From the NCBI GenBank assembly GCA_973895155.1, contig OZ316894.1:7316001-7380000 (forward strand): a DNA stretch of 64,000 nt, given 5' to 3'. This DNA is from Marsupella aquatica (lineage: Eukaryota; Marchantiophyta). Under the pieces are notes generated by a model, which saw only the letters and a list, made by a program, of their open reading frames with translations, did not search any database and had not been told where the DNA came from. Position 1 is the first letter of the stretch. Each line of letters starts with the position of its first letter. Both the position numbers and the translations under genes were made by a program. Shown here piece after piece: positions 1-11,296 of the stretch.

Positions 1-1
1 A

Positions 2-1105
2 CCCACTGCTACCCCTTCTCCTAGTCCACGTTTTCCCCCTTACAGTCCTGACTCCAGCTGTGAACCCACTGAAGGACCGCCCTACCATCAGTCATAGTAT
101 GAGCATCCTTATGTTCGAAAGGATCTTCCTGAAGACTCTGATCCACCCTCAGATGGTGACACTTATAGATCTTATGAAAATTCTCTTGGGTCATCCCCAA
201 GGCAAGGATTTGAGAATGTTGATGTAGCTCTAAAATCAAAACCAAATTTAGTGGCAGTGGTCACCTCGTCCACCCAAACCCCCAGGAATGCTACTATCGA
301 AAGCAGGTACCCTAGACGTCCTGAGTCAGAAGTGCACAGGTATGCCACCACTTGCAAAATAATGCAGGCCAACAGACCACCGGTTGGAGAGTTCTGGAGA
401 TACTACTATCTAAAGAAGACTGAGGCAAGCTACATCTTCGATCTTAGGTGTCTTGGTACTTCTAGAGTGGAAATGGCACAATTTGATGAGTTTTGGATTG
501 ACTCAATATACTTTCGGCCTATTCTTGTTATGATGCTACTCCAAGGTGATGTAGAGGTAGAGGATTCAGACTTAGTTCTGGCATACTTTGGAAACTTTGC
601 AGCCTATGCCTTGGATTTTGTGGTTTCCTTCCTGATGCAGAGCAAGAAGTCTACTGCTCTACAACACGATTACATACCACAAGGACCCAAGGTTACCCTT
701 GTTTCAACCAGTACATTGGCTGAGAAACAGAGGATCTGGAATAATGTCACTTCTCAGACTCTAGCTGAATTCAACCGATACTTCAGAGATGTCAGATGGA
801 GACTTCGACCTTTCTATTCCAAGATGCTGAACTCTATTGAGTTCCTGTACCATCATCCCCAAGTATATGCTGCTACCTGCAACAACTATGATGTGATCGG
901 GATGTACAGAGAAGCTCTTCGTATAGATTCATGTTATTTGATGAAGAGGATGCCTTTGATGTATCTTGAGAGACAACTGAGGTGCCTACCATACTCCAGA
1001 GGATCCCCACGCCAAGCTGAACTGATGGAGGTTACTCAGAACCTGTTACCCTTGTGGAGTTGCTGGAACCAGACGACATCCGACAGCAAGCGAAGAAGTC
1101 TTTAA
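2..1105 (+). pseudogene. A-family element protein, C-terminal part, degraded
   Basis: Reading from base 2, this encodes the C-terminal ~45% of the protein that is full length in copy A2 (24397-26826). By eye roughly nine in ten residues agree over the conserved block that begins TSSTQTPRNATIESRYPR. The frame has an in-frame TAG at 95-97 where A2 has a CAA glutamine codon. Near 1038 a 4-bp deletion relative to A2 shifts the frame, so the last ~25 residues differ. The longest uninterrupted piece starts about base 251. The protein is unknown; the visible part has no zinc finger, reverse transcriptase or DDE motif. It is rich in aromatic residues and probably a folded domain. This copy is dead. 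Confidence 0.75.
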
Positions 1106-1297
1106 GTGTTTTTAGTTAGTTTTTAGAGTAGTGCATCTTATCTGATTTTTAGAAATGCGTTCTAGAGCTTTGGAAGCTGTCATACTTCTTTAGTGTATAG
1201 TCTGTACCTAGGAAAACCTCCTGGCAAAATCTCAGAGTTTTCTGACTTATAGTTAGGAAGTTAAAAATAGTTGAATTCATCAAGTCTTTACTTTACC

Positions 1298-1402
1298 GCG
1301 ATTACGAGTTCCGACAGATTTCCGATTACGAGTTACTAGTTTCCGATTACGAGTTTCGATAGACAGCCGATTACGAGTTAATAGTTTACTAGTTACGAGT
1401 TC
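1298..1402 (+). repeat. GATTACGAGTT short repeat cluster in A1 tail
   Basis: Four near-identical copies of (C)GATTACGAGTT and one ACTAGTTACGAGTT variant lie within about 105 bp, some 200 bp after the stop codon of the A-family protein. The equivalent spot in A2 (about 24150-24195) instead carries repeats of CGTAAA/GCGTAA. The repeat is therefore copy-specific although the surrounding tail is conserved. Confidence 0.8.
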
Positions 1403-2319
1403 ATACTTAGCCATTTTTCCGGCTTTTCACTTACTGAATCGCCATTTTAAAATTTTGAGGGGTATGAAGAGGCATGTCTCTTCGACCCTGTGACCTCTTA
1501 CTCTGTAGATTTTTACTATAAGACCCCTCCACCACTAGTGTAGATTATGGTAAAGTTTAGCAATTTTTGCCTTTCCTTGGTGTTCTGCCAGTTGATCATG
1601 AATGTTAAGAGTTCGAGATCAAGCTTGACACCAGGAGAAGACTTTCCTCCTTCTTGTGGTTTAATCCTTTGAATAAATCATGGGAAGTAAAATTCCAATT
1701 GTGTAAATCTTATGAGATCTGATGACAGATTCCTCTTTGGTGACTCATTACAATCTCCTGAGTTCTTGGAGTTAACTCACTGAGTTTTTAAGTCTTATTT
1801 GAAATTGATGGATTTTCTTTCATGTTGCTTAGTACCATCTAAATGTTGAAGTAGCTACCTTTTAGATCTTATCTGAGTACCACTTAGAAAGAAAGGATAA
1901 GACATGTTGACGGCATTTTAAAAGGTACTCTAGTAAGCAATTTAGATCTGAAAAGCAATATGGATTTGTATCCTTAAGTCTTTTCATTTTGACTTATGTC
2001 TAAGGAGTAACCTTGGAAAATTCCAGACTCCCTTAGCATATTTTGAGATATTTTTCCTTGTGTTTTGTTAATCATTCCCTTTTCATTAATTTATGGTTAC
2101 ATGATGTTGAGTTGTCATTAAAAACCACTCACCGCTATGGAGCGATCTTCAAAATACCTTAGTAAAGTAATCAATTCTGATTACTATGTGTTAAAGAGAG
2201 TTCTTAAACTCTCATTTGTGTTTTTATGTATCAAATCAACCCCATCTTGTTCTTTACGGGAACGAATACCGAGTTTGAAGTCCTTTAAGTGTGTTTTTGG
2301 TTCTTCATAGCAAACTACA

Positions 2320-2966
2320 ATTACATTGGCGTTGAGGGCCGATTTGGAGTATCCTATCTCACTGGCAGGGCTGCAGACATTTTGAAAGACTTTTCTCCTA
2401 GTGTCTTCAAATTTCCAGATTATATTCCTATTGATGAACCTGTGGAGATATGGGGCAGTTCTTGGATAGTGAAGGAGTCCTCTATTGGTGCTGATATAGG
2501 ATATGGTCTATATGCTTTGGATGACATTGTTGTCCCTCCAAAGCCATGGAGACGTGGCTACAATGGAGAGCACCTTTTCCCTTATATTGGGGCTGTATAT
2601 AACGCAAAGAGTTGGAACATTTTGTTGCGTCAACACCCAAGTTGGGGGGTGTATGCATTGAGGATGGACTCAGACCCAGACGAGGTGTTCACTAGGCCGT
2701 GGCATTGTCGGATGATTGATGGTGACCCTGTTAGGAATGGAAATTTAGCAGGATACATCAATAGTACCACAGGTAGAGGTAGAGATTTGGAGGCTAATGT
2801 AGAGTGGATCCAAATGTTTGGTCCACCTAGAGACCCATATTTTGTGAAACATATGGATGACCACATCATGACAGTGGCCATTAGGACCATTAGAGCGGGA
2901 GAGGAGTTATTGTGTGATTATGATTGGGATGCACCAAAACTGTCTCTACGTTCTCGTCCAACTTAG
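2320..2966 (+). pseudogene. SET-domain protein carried by CACTA-1 (5' end cut by A1)
   Basis: An open frame of about 215 codons ending in TAG. It shows the order expected of a SET domain: an early GYGLYALDDI segment (the usual G-x-G-x-x-A turn), a middle GYINS followed by ANVEW (in the place of the NHS.xPN cofactor/substrate motif), then RTIRAGEELLCDYDW at the end (the GEEL..DY motif with the active-site tyrosine). SET proteins are lysine methyltransferases, usually on histones. The NHSC element is altered to INS, so activity is uncertain. The frame runs straight into the A1 terminus at 2319, so earlier exons were separated by that insertion. It lies about 160 bp upstream of the transposase ORF on the same strand, which suggests cargo of CACTA-1. 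A host gene overrun by elements cannot be excluded. Confidence 0.7.
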
Positions 2967-3127
2967 TTTCTTGGGCTTACATATATATATATCTGAAATT
3001 TATTTTCCATTTCTAATGTTGGATTAATGAGATTGTTGGCAAGATTGATGTTGATGACATTACATGGATGCATGTTGTATGATAGAACCAATATGTAGTG
3101 CCTGATGTTGGGGTAATATCATGAGCT

Positions 3128-3853
3128 ATGCGGCAACACCTTGTTGAGGCCATGGTGGCCAATCGTGGGGAGGAGACTGAGGTACAGCATGAGGGGGGCA
3201 ATCCAACCGAAGATCATGTTGACGAGGAGAGGGCCATGGATGAGCTCATGGATCAGTTCTATGATGATGATGCGGACATTGGTATGGAGGACATGGGTAG
3301 CCAGGATGACAACAACACTCATCCGCATGTCTCTAGGGGGGGGGCAGCAGAAGGAATGGGAAGAGGCTCAACGTCATGCTCGTACTCGCATATTTGAGGG
3401 GAGTAGGCTATCTCGGCTCTCAGCAATAATGTTGTTGTTGAATGTGCAACAAAGACATGGGGCAAGCAACCTACTTTTGGATGACGTTTTTCGTACCCTA
3501 CATGATCGTATTTTACCACCAGGCAACAACATACCAAGCTCTTGGAAGGAGGCTAAACAGGTGTTGAAGTCCATTGGCCTAAAATATGAAGTGATACATG
3601 CATGTGTGAATGATTGCATTCTTTTCAGGGGTGAGCATGAGAATGCAATTATATGTCCTATGTGTGAGAAGCCGCAGTTCCGTGATGACATGTTGACGGG
3701 GAAGGTGCCTCAAAAGGTTATGCGGTACTTTCCTCTCATCCCTCGATTGCGCCATCAATATCGTTGTGTAGAGTTGGCTGAGTATATGGTCTGGCACTCA
3801 CAACATCGTTCGGATATGGGTACAGACTCTAGTACCATGCGGATGATGGTAGA
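3128..3853 (+). pseudogene. CACTA-1 transposase, N-terminal part
   Basis: Encodes the acidic N-terminus and first conserved block of a TNP2/Transposase_21-type CACTA transposase. A segment beginning LPPGNNIPSSWKEAKQVL is followed by the CPMCE zinc-binding pair and VMRYFPLIPRLRHQYR. The frame beginning at 3128 changes to that of 3141 across a run of nine G near 3338-3346: HPHVS is read before it and QQKEWEEAQRHAR after it, so one base was gained or lost. Coding stops at the GTAGA (3849-3853) where A2 inserted and resumes at 27249 with SPANRFVEGRWGEFK. The usual upstream Transpos_assoc zinc finger is not visible. Confidence 0.85.
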
Positions 3854-4308
3854 TGTAGTTTGCTATGAAGAACCAAAAACACATTTATAGGTCTTCAAAC
3901 TCGGTATTCGTTCCCGTAAAGAACAAGATGGGGGTGGTTTGATACATAAAAACACAAATGAGAGTTTAAGAACTCTCTTTAACACATAGTAATAAGAATT
4001 GATTACTTTAATAAGGTATTTTGAAGATCGCTCCACAGCGGTGAGTAGTTTTCAATGATAACTCAGCATCAGGTAACCATAAATTAATGAAAAGGAAATG
4101 ATTAACAAAACACAAGAGAAAATAATCTCAAAGTACGCTAAGGGAGTTTGGAATAGACCAAGGTTACTCCTTAGACATAAGTCAAAATGAAAAGACTTAA
4201 GGATTCAAATCCATATTGTTTTTCAGATCTAAACTGCTTACTAGAGTACCTTTTAAAATGCCGTCAACATGTCTTATCCTTTCTTTCTAAGTGGTACTCA
4301 GATAAGAT

Positions 4309-6349
4309 TGTAGTATTGTACTAAGGACATAAATCAACATTTAATGTCCAAAACTCGGTATTCGATCCCATGGAAGAACAAGAAAGGAATGATTTTCTAT
4401 CGTTTAACACTTATGAATGACTAAGGTCACAAAAAACACAGGTTTGAGCCTTTTACTATGATTGCCCAGCAAGGCATAGATTTGAATGTTTGCTTAACAT
4501 TGAAAATGCAATTAATAAAATGGAAACAAATAACAAAACACAATGAAATCTTGAGGTATGATGAGGGAGTCTGGAAAACACCAAGGTAACTTCTCATCAA
4601 TACTTCATTTGATGTGATTTGGGTGGTATATCCGTAAGAACATTTTTGGAATGGATTACTGTACTAGGATGATTACTAAAATGCCGTCAACACGTCTCAA
4701 CTTTTCCTTCCAAAGGTACTCAGAAGAAACTAGTAATCAATCACTTCGATATCCAGTCGGTACTCTGAGTCACGAATAATAAACACCATCATGATCAAAT
4801 TGAAGTCACAGGTAATTGGTGAGTAACAATCTTTGCATCCCATGCACAAGCAATGTCACGCCAAAAACTATGCATCAAGAACTCAAGAAGATGGGTTGTC
4901 ACCACTTAAGGAATCTATTCCCTCATACTTCTGAGATTCAACTTCATACAAGTAATTTTACTTCAATGATCTAAACTCTCAATCATTCAGACCAAGGAAG
5001 GGAGAAGAATTCCTTTGTATTTGCAAGCTCCATACCATACGAAAACACACGGAAGCTTTGCAAAGGTGATTACAGTACTGCAGCACATGCCACAGGCACT
5101 ACTTTATTTCTTCACACTTGAAAATGACACAAATTCTACTTCATATAGGCTAGCAGGAACCCAAGGAGACTGAGATACTGAAAGGACATGCCCTTTCATA
5201 TCTAAAGGGTCTTGAATAAACTTAATGACGATCATCCTTGAAAAGTGAATGGACACTGCTGAAAGTGTCAAAAATGCAGGGGACGCTTCAGAAAGCGTCG
5301 AGGTTTGAGCGGACGCTTTGCAAAGCGTCGGTGTTTGCGATAAAACTAATAAACAGTGATTTTAATCTAATTTTGACTTCTAAACTAAGAGTCGGAATGA
5401 GTTGAAACTTTTCTAGGGTACTCTACTACATATAGTCTATATGCTGGAAAAGTTTCAGACTTTTCTGAGATCTCTAAGTGCCTCAAATAAATCGGTAAAA
5501 GGGGCACGGTGTTATAAAAGTGCAAAAACTGAAAATTTTTCTAAGTGTCGGGAACATAGTGGACGCTTCAGAAAGCGTCCAAACTACAAATGACTTTTAT
5601 GGACGCTTCAGAAAGCGTCAACTGAATTTTGAGGTTTTGGTCGCAGCGTCCATCTTCTGGTCTTCGGGCGGGACGCTTCAGTGGGCGTCACAGTGTCGAG
5701 GTCACCTTCGGGGTAGCAGACTCTTCTGTGGGCGTCGCTCCTCATGTGGATTGCAGAGCGTCGGAGTACAACTGGTTGGGTGGTGGACGCTTCAGAAAGC
5801 GTCGTGGTCTTTGGGTGGACACTTTTCAAAGCGTCCAAAAATACAAGGGACGCTTCACAAAGCGTCGGCGAAGTCGCGGCTATGCGAAAAACAGCAAAAC
5901 TAAATTAATTCTAACTTTCAAATCACATGTCGGTTTGAGATGAAATTTGCAGGGATGATTCTACTACGCAACTACTACCTCCTGAAAAAGTATGAGACTT
6001 TTCTGACCATGATAGCTATTTAACTAAAATAGCATAGATCGGCTGATTGTGATAATTGTATACAGAGCTCATTCTTGTTGAAGAAGTGTTTTGGAGGCCA
6101 GTTCTTGAATCTTCTAGTCTGCATTGCTTCTCCAATGATGTCCAGCCTTCTTTCTTGGTAGCATGTAAAGAGCAAGGATTTATATTGGCGATCCTTGTCC
6201 AATACAATAGCCTCCGATGAAGCATAACATTAGGTTAAGTGTTCAGTTGATCTAAATTGCTACAAAAGGTAACTAGATTGTACCTTGAGTTAGAAAAAGT
6301 TTAAAATTTATAAAATTTCCATCATTTCTAACTAATGTACAGCATTACA
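4309..6349 (-). mobile_element. TGT...ACA element B, ORF-less relative nested in A2
   Basis: A 2041-bp insertion bounded by TGTAGTATTG and ...GCATTACA with perfect AAGAT duplications (4304-4308 and 6350-6354). It interrupts the A2 tail, which continues at 6355. Its own tail aligns with the A tail in order: AACTCGGTATTCG about 40 bp from the end, then an AACAAAACACAA stretch, then AAAATGCCGTCAACA, then GTACTCAG. Its other end shares the AAATTT..AAACTTTTT stretch with the A leader. It has lost the large ORF and instead carries a cluster of GGACGCTTC hairpins. It is inserted in the same orientation as A2. There are no LTRs and no transposase. Confidence 0.85.
5251..5867. repeat. Dispersed GACGCTTCAGAAAGCGTC hairpin cluster in element B
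   Basis: Nine copies of a 20-bp imperfect palindrome, consensus GGACGCTTCAGAAAGCGTCG, begin near 5251, 5281, 5311, 5561, 5601, 5671, 5785, 5817 and 5848. Arms GACGCTT/AAGCGTC flank a short variable loop. They are dispersed, not tandem. Variants usually change the loop or one arm (for example TTTGCAAAG). Small ORFs across the cluster are by-products of the repeat. Confidence 0.85.
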
Positions 6350-6580
6350 AAGATCTAAAAGGTAGCTACTTCAACATTTAGATGGTACTAAGCAACATGA
6401 AAGAAAATCCATCAATTTCAATGAGACTTAAACTCAATGAGTTAACTTCAAGAACTCAAGAGATTGTAATGAGTCACCAATAAGGAATCTATCATTACAA
6501 CTCAAAAGATTTGCACAAAAGGAATTTTACTTCCTGTGTTTATAATCATAGGTAAAAACACAAGAAGGAGGTAAGTCTCT

Positions 6581-6595
6581 CACTAGAAGAATCCG
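6581..6595 (+). repeat. CACTA-2 left terminal inverted repeat
   Basis: CACTAGAAGAATCCG matches the right end at 14 of 15 positions and abuts the TCT target duplication. Confidence 0.93.
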
Positions 6596-6609
6596 AGGTG
6601 AACTGAGAC

Positions 6610-6905
6610 CGCAATATATGACTCATTTTGGCTCATGTGACTTCATTGTGACTCAACGTGACTTGACCCATGCTGTGACCCTTGGAGTTGCAAAAGTTGA
6701 GACCAAAAAATGGAAGTCACTATTGATACTGGGCTTTGCAACTTGCTTGATACCCATTTGTGACTGATCTGTGACTTTATTGTGGAGTCTAGCCTTGTTT
6801 CGACGTGACTGCAATATGACTTCAGCGAGTCACATCGTAAGTCACATACATGACTTACCCGCATTCAACAACGACTAGCGTGTGACTATTTAGTGTCACA
6901 GGAGA
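6610..6905. repeat. CACTA-2 left subterminal GTGACT repeats
   Basis: About ten copies of GTGACT or its complement AGTCAC, plus looser TGACTT variants, crowd within 300 bp of the left terminus. Subterminal repeats in CACTA elements are the binding sites of the TNPA-type protein; that role here is inferred from position. The other end uses a different dominant motif. Confidence 0.65.
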
Positions 6906-7435
6906 GACCAATGGAGACCCTGGCCCGCGTCACACAACAGAACCATTTGGGACTCTATATACTCATGTTTATAACTAATAAGGTTCACATGCAAGTTATA
7001 ACCATGACTAATGAACACAGAGGGACAGTTCATAAGGAGAGAGAGCACTCGACATTACAATACATAGAAACCTGATGTTCTAACTTTAGAAATATAACAC
7101 ATTGAATACAAGAAATGAACATAGCATGAATGACATCCACATGAAACAAAGCATCATATAAGCAGATCCTACATAAAACATTCATAAGAATTAAACACAA
7201 TCACAATCTTGCTAAAAAATGAAGATCATTTGAATTCCAATGGAATAGTTTACAATGTGATCAATGTAATTTAGACAAAACAGGAACTCATAATTGATGA
7301 CTGTAGGATGAGATAACTGAAAGCACATGCATGATACTATGAATCTCCAAGAGGACATGATTCTTGTACTGCTTCTTGACATCTAAAATCTACATAACAT
7401 GACTCACACTACAAACAAATAATGGCATGACATTG

Positions 7436-10400
7436 TTATGGATCCTCTATGAACTTGCTTGGCCATAATACCAAAGAACCTGCAGCATCTCCAAGTGTCT
7501 TTTGAGGAGGATCATCATTTGTGTTTGGAATGGGAAGGACAGCTTTAGGTTTCACTAGTAATGTGACTAACACTACTGAATAACCTGGGGGAATCCTCTT
7601 GCCATGGAACGTTGTGGAACCAACCTGCACTCTGGCAAATCCTACTCGTGTTCCACTCTCATCAACAGCTAACAAGCCACTTTGTCCCTCAGCATTAGGT
7701 GCTTTCCCCACTTCCACCTTAGATCTTTTTGCCAGCACTGTTCTTGGAGGTTTGTATGAAACCTTTGACGTGGCTCTGCTCCCACCAGCAGACTTGCTTC
7801 ATGTGCGCATGCTTCCTCTCTTCACAGTAGTGAAGCTAGGCTCAGTAGGTTCCTCTGTTAGGACTGTCACAGTAGCAGGTTCATCACCTGGGAGTGTCAT
7901 ACCAACTAACTCTTTGGTTGGATTTATCTCAACAAGAGGCACACCTGTCATTGAGAATGATACATTCTGCAAATCATTTATCTCTGCAATGGAGTCAAGA
8001 TCTACATAGCATGAATCTGGCTCAATGGTATCATTGTCATGCTTGCTGATATCCTCATTTGCCCCAACATTGATATCATCCACTCCCTTGCCAATGTCAT
8101 CCTCATCCAAACATGGTTGACTGCCCTCTGTCAAACAAGTTGCTTGTACAGACTGCAACTTTGTTGCCTCTAAATTACAGCGAGTATTTGCCAGGTTCTC
8201 ATACTTCTTCTCTGTAGCACCTGTCTTATTCTCTATGGACACAACAACCATAATATATGTTACTGAAAATAACACATTCAACAAACAATGTCAATTCAAA
8301 CTATACATTTAATAATCATATCCCACACAGTTGTAAAGGCCTTACCTTCAAGCCTACATGTCGTTGGCATGCCAGAAGAGTGCATCGACTTTGCCACCTC
8401 AAGTGGTGATGGTGGAACTCCTGCAGAATTGGAATCAATTTTATCTCTCACCGACACAACAGCTTCCATTAATGTCTTGAAGTTCACATGGAACAAGTCA
8501 GTCAATGAATTCAAACGTTCATTGATCTCTGGAAGACATGTTTCGACAGCCTTCAAACGACCACTTATCTCTGTAAGTGAAGATCCACCTCCCTACATGA
8601 CACAGGGGTATAGGTTCAATCACTCCATATGAAATGTTGGGCAATATATGCACAATCAATGTTATATACAGTGTACACCTAAAATTCAACGCAGGTCATT
8701 CAATTACCAATCAGAACTCATATAACTTACATGCTTGGAGGATTCAGATGCACCCTCTTGAGCCCGGGTGTTCACAATTTCAGCCCTCAACTCTTCTTTT
8801 GAAGGGCTTTGCCCCAATTGGGCTTTCTGCACATGCATGGCAAACACAAGTTATCGATCAATATTCAGGGAACGTACACTAAAAAACAAAGTTTACATGT
8901 ATGGGTTTACACTAAAAAATAGTACATAGTGTAGCATAAATTACATAGCTAGGCCATTCATTCTTACCAAACGTTTAGCTGTCGGTGCAGTGCCGGTCCT
9001 TCCTGTCAGATTAGGGTTCTGAACACTCAACCTGGCCTCGGTCATCTGTGAACTCTTCTTTTTTGAAGCATCTGTTACAAAATAAGCTACTAACCTTGCC
9101 CACACTTTATCATCACAACTGGCTGGTGGAGGCATATCTGGCTTCTCCCCACCTTCCTTCCAAGCCTTATGCATTCTCCACCTCTCTTGCTTGATAATTT
9201 TACCTGCTGTACTCTCTAGGCAACCTATGTCCACGCCATCATCACTGCCCACATAATTCCATTTGGCAGCAACATTTTCACATACAGTCTTCCAATCTTT
9301 TGGATGTTGTTTTTTAAAATTAATAACACTCACATCTAACCAACGCAATACTTCAGCTTTCAAATCAGCATGCCATCGGTTCTTGCGAGGACACTCAGCA
9401 TCCACCCATTGTCTCTCATTCAACTTTACGTTCCCTTTCTTTGTCACCTCCCCTCGTGCACTGCTCTCGGTAGTACTGGGCGTTGTATTGGCCACCCCTT
9501 CATTCACCCTACCTGGGGTTCTGAAGCCACCTGGGAAAATACAATGCCATTCATGCTTGAGAACTACATATAGCAGAATGGATGACGGCAACATTCAATG
9601 CTTCACTTCAAGAAAAATTCTTCAAACATACATACCTGTAGCTCTGCCTGTAGATGCCTGTGCAGGGACTGCACTCTGAAATTGTTGCGACCCTGGACCA
9701 CCTGTCCAGCCTAGTATAGGGGCCGGATGATGTCACTTTCTAGGTATGTGTGTGCAAACATATGTACTGAAAACTAAGTACAAACTGTAGGAAAACAACT
9801 GAACATTCACCGACATACCTGTCCCCCTTCCGTGCTGCATCTGCATAGGGGCATTAGTGAATACTTGAGTCGATGGTTCGACTGTCCAACCTGCACACAT
9901 ACATTTTCTATCATTATACATGTGCAGAGTCCCCCCCACGTGAATGGACTCCACATATAATGAGTTCTTCCATTGCTGACAAGATCAGACATTACCTGCT
10001 CCTCTTCCAGCGTTTGTAGGTACTGAATTTTGATATCCCTGCCAATTACCTTCACCACCTTCCCAACCTTGTTCATTCCACGACCCACCACCATCCTCCC
10101 AACCTGGTTCAACCCATGTCTGTCCTTGTGGACATTGGAACTGATCATTACTAGCATTTGCCCAATCAGGTTGGGCAGAATCTGCATGCAATGGCAGGTG
10201 GACAGAATTTCATGTTGTCTGAATCCAATACATCCCAAACAATGTCAAAAATTGATATGCAGTCTGAAATTCAGGAGTGCCATGCCTTCACAAAGAACTG
10301 GCATATAGTTATATACTCACATCCCCATGGTTGAGGTGGACGTCCATACCCACGAGATTGTGGGTTTGGACCTGCTCTGCCTCTACCACGGGCATAACCT

Positions 10401-10936
10401 AGAGCTTGCCCCCTGCCATAGTATTGGGCACCAGCCTGGGATCTACCACTACTACCACCTCGCCAACCTTGATCAGAGGTCAGCCCCCCTGCTGGTATGG
10501 TGCATGCACAGGCTTCGAAGGCAAAACAGAACTGGCAGGACGCTGCATCACATCACCAACTACAATGTCAGGAACTAAGCAAGGTACATATGTGTAGTAC
10601 TGAACATATGAAACCTCTAAACAAGAGTTTTTAACTCAAAACCTTGTTGGGAAAACTACTTACATGTTTCTTTTGGGGCTGCTCTGCAATGTATTCATCT
10701 TCATAACCCCCATCCTCATCCATTTCCTCTGGAAAATACTCATCATCTGCATCTTCTTGTCTAGTGTCTGCACCCACCTGTGCAGCATCAATGTCATCTC
10801 CACATTCTGCCATTGTAGGTACGACCTTCTTGCTCAACCTGTCACTCCGACGCACAGGCCCAGAGATAGTGCTGGTCACCCTTCTTGCGTACTCCTTTTG
10901 TTTCTTTGAAAATGTTGTGGCTCTGCGACATTCCAA
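7436..10936 (-). pseudogene. TNPA-type second CACTA protein, multi-exon, one internal stop
   Basis: A series of open segments joined by GT/AG junctions: an acidic first segment (10936-10664); Gly/Arg-rich segments (around 10320-10490 and 9993-10190); two short exons; the core at 8962-9550; then coiled or acidic segments (8730-8830, 8345-8592, 7802-8240); and the tail (7436-7798). The core (ERQWVDAECPRKNRW... to LVAYFVTDASKKKSSQM) resembles the plant Ptta/En-Spm family (Transposase_24). The tail (VGFARVQVGSTTFHGKRIPPG to LVLWPSKFIED) is the usual C-terminus of such proteins, which bind subterminal DNA. An in-frame TGA at 7799-7801 lies between acidic segment and tail; CGA-to-TGA would explain it. 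Exon borders are my estimates, and the true start may be further upstream. Confidence 0.7.
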
Positions 10937-11296
10937 TATGAGAATACAGTCACAATTTCAGTGCCACATTGAACTATTCATGTCACACAAACTCAGCGGA
11001 GGGGTGTAGTTGAGAATCGTTCCCTTACAATTCAGCCACATCCTTTTCCAGATCCAGTTCTGCGATTTTGGCTTTCACATATGCTCGTTGTTCCATAGCT
11101 TTCCTTTCATACTCACACATCTCTGTGTCACTCTGTTCCATCCTATTGGACCACAAAAACATGTCATCTATGGTCACCCGTATAACACAATGCAACCACA
11201 ATCACCAGGCATCCATCCATACATCTGTGTTGCTTCAGAATTACTTTATTACACATCCTTCCCCTCACTAATGTCCATGCAAACAATTCACATTAC

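Larger units (their letters stand above)
1..2319 (+). mobile_element. TGT...ACA element, copy A1 (3' part)
   Basis: The 3' part of an element whose 5' end lies before the window. It contains the end of a large coding region (to 1105) and a noncoding tail of about 1.2 kb ending ...GCAAACTACA at 2319. The same tail occurs inverted, in pieces, in copy A2 (3854-4308, 6355-6580 and 23912-24396), which fixes the terminus: A2 begins with the exact complement, TGTAGTTTGC. Shared landmarks include the stretch around 1470-1545 and the motif CGAATACCGAGTTTGAAG near 2268-2285. A1 sits in the SET-domain reading frame of CACTA-1, so it inserted into that older element. The predicted 5-bp target duplication (ATTAC at 2320-2324) cannot be confirmed because the other end is outside the window. 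Confidence 0.8.

Noticed and set aside
5520-5943. ORFs across the GACGCTTC repeats
   Set aside because: Two frames are open because the 20-bp repeat lacks stops; the product is a repeat translation only.
1680-6550. A foldback transposon with ~600-bp inverted repeats around 2289-3890
   Set aside because: The inverted repeats are the tails of two separate elements (A1 and A2) inserted in opposite orientation on either side of CACTA-1 sequence.
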